A stretch of DNA of 6,789 bases from positions 1 through 6,789 of the forward strand of contig WLSX01000028.1 of the NCBI GenBank assembly GCA_009705675.1, written 5' to 3'. The notes under the pieces were generated by a model. That model saw only the letters and a list, made by a program, of their open reading frames with translations. It was not told the origin of the DNA and did not search any database. A program made the position numbers and the translations under genes. Positions 6,641-6,789 of this stretch are shown here, one piece after another. The DNA is from Actinomycetota bacterium (GTDB lineage Bacteria; Actinomycetota; Actinomycetes; Nanopelagicales; Nanopelagicaceae). Within the stretch, counting starts at the first letter, position 1, and each line of letters begins with the position of its first letter.

Positions 6641-6789
6641 ATGACAATGAATTCAGATATGCCAGCATTATTTGGCGAGGAATATCAAGCATTGCGAGAA
6701 AGCGTTTCATCGTTGGCTGCAAAAAAAATTGCACCATTTGCACATGATGTAGATGAGAACTCACGTTACCCACAAGAAGCAGCAGATGC
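6641..6789 (+). CDS. Acyl-CoA dehydrogenase, N-terminal part, cut by window edge
   Basis: The first 49 codons are in the window and the gene continues past its end. The translation begins MTMNSDMPALFGEEYQALRE. It then shows the pattern LRESVxxLAxxKIAPxAxxVDExxxYP, which is the N-terminal helical domain of FAD-dependent acyl-CoA dehydrogenases (alpha,beta-oxidation of acyl-CoA thioesters, passing electrons to ETF). The FAD and substrate-binding motifs and the catalytic Glu are outside the window, so the chain-length or branched-chain class is unknown. In-frame ATGs at 6647 and 6659 are alternative starts. I chose 6641 because TAGAAT sits 6 bases before it and none of the three has a ribosome site. 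It lies 9 bases after the CopD–CtaG stop but probably has its own promoter, and no functional link with copper is apparent. Confidence 0.85.
   Translation, partial: MTMNSDMPALFGEEYQALRESVSSLAAKKIAPFAHDVDENSRYPQEAAD

Noticed and set aside
6498..6773. Minus-strand open frame of 91 codons across the ctaG end and acyl-CoA dehydrogenase start
   Set aside because: It is antisense to both supported genes and resembles no known protein; the sense frames have clear domain motifs.

Overview
The window looks like a piece of a compact, AT-rich actinobacterial chromosome. The CopD–CtaG fusion, the MMPL exporter, the FmdB zinc-ribbon protein and several start codons placed right behind a TANNNT hexamer (leaderless style) all fit Actinobacteria. 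The low GC and short gaps suggest a streamlined aquatic lineage of the acI/Nanopelagicales kind. That placement is inference from composition and gene content, not from a marker gene.

Layout from left to right. On the minus strand, a saccharopine-dehydrogenase-family oxidoreductase (ATG at 1378) is followed by a short-chain dehydrogenase that leaves the window at position 1. The two are joined by a TAATG stop/start overlap, so they are almost certainly co-translated. On the plus strand, tRNA-Arg(CCT) lies at 1525-1597. It runs head-on into the 3' end of an MMPL/RND exporter on the minus strand (1606-3705), with an 8-base gap and no terminator. A 52-codon acidic ORF on the plus strand (3756-3914) then overlaps by 4 bases the end of a convergent fmdB-like zinc-ribbon gene (3911-4165, minus).

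The right half is a plus-strand copper/respiration block. A secreted, membrane-anchored CopC-like protein (4225-4800) is followed after 10 bases by a CopD–CtaG fusion (4811-6631). An acyl-CoA dehydrogenase starts at 6641 and runs off the right edge. CopD/CtaG proteins are tied to copper delivery into the CuB centre of haem-copper oxidase, so the CopC-like protein would be expected to bind copper in the periplasm-side space. However, it lacks both histidines of the usual CopC Cu(II) site. This is the most interesting protein-level observation here.

I see no mobile element, CRISPR array, integrase, or broken gene. No stretch longer than 300 bases is without a gene. Nothing here amounts to a clear new multi-gene system. 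The best candidates for something undescribed are the His-less CopC-like protein, the small acidic ORF, and the crowded fmdB/copC divergent region, which contains an orphan consensus Shine-Dalgarno sequence.
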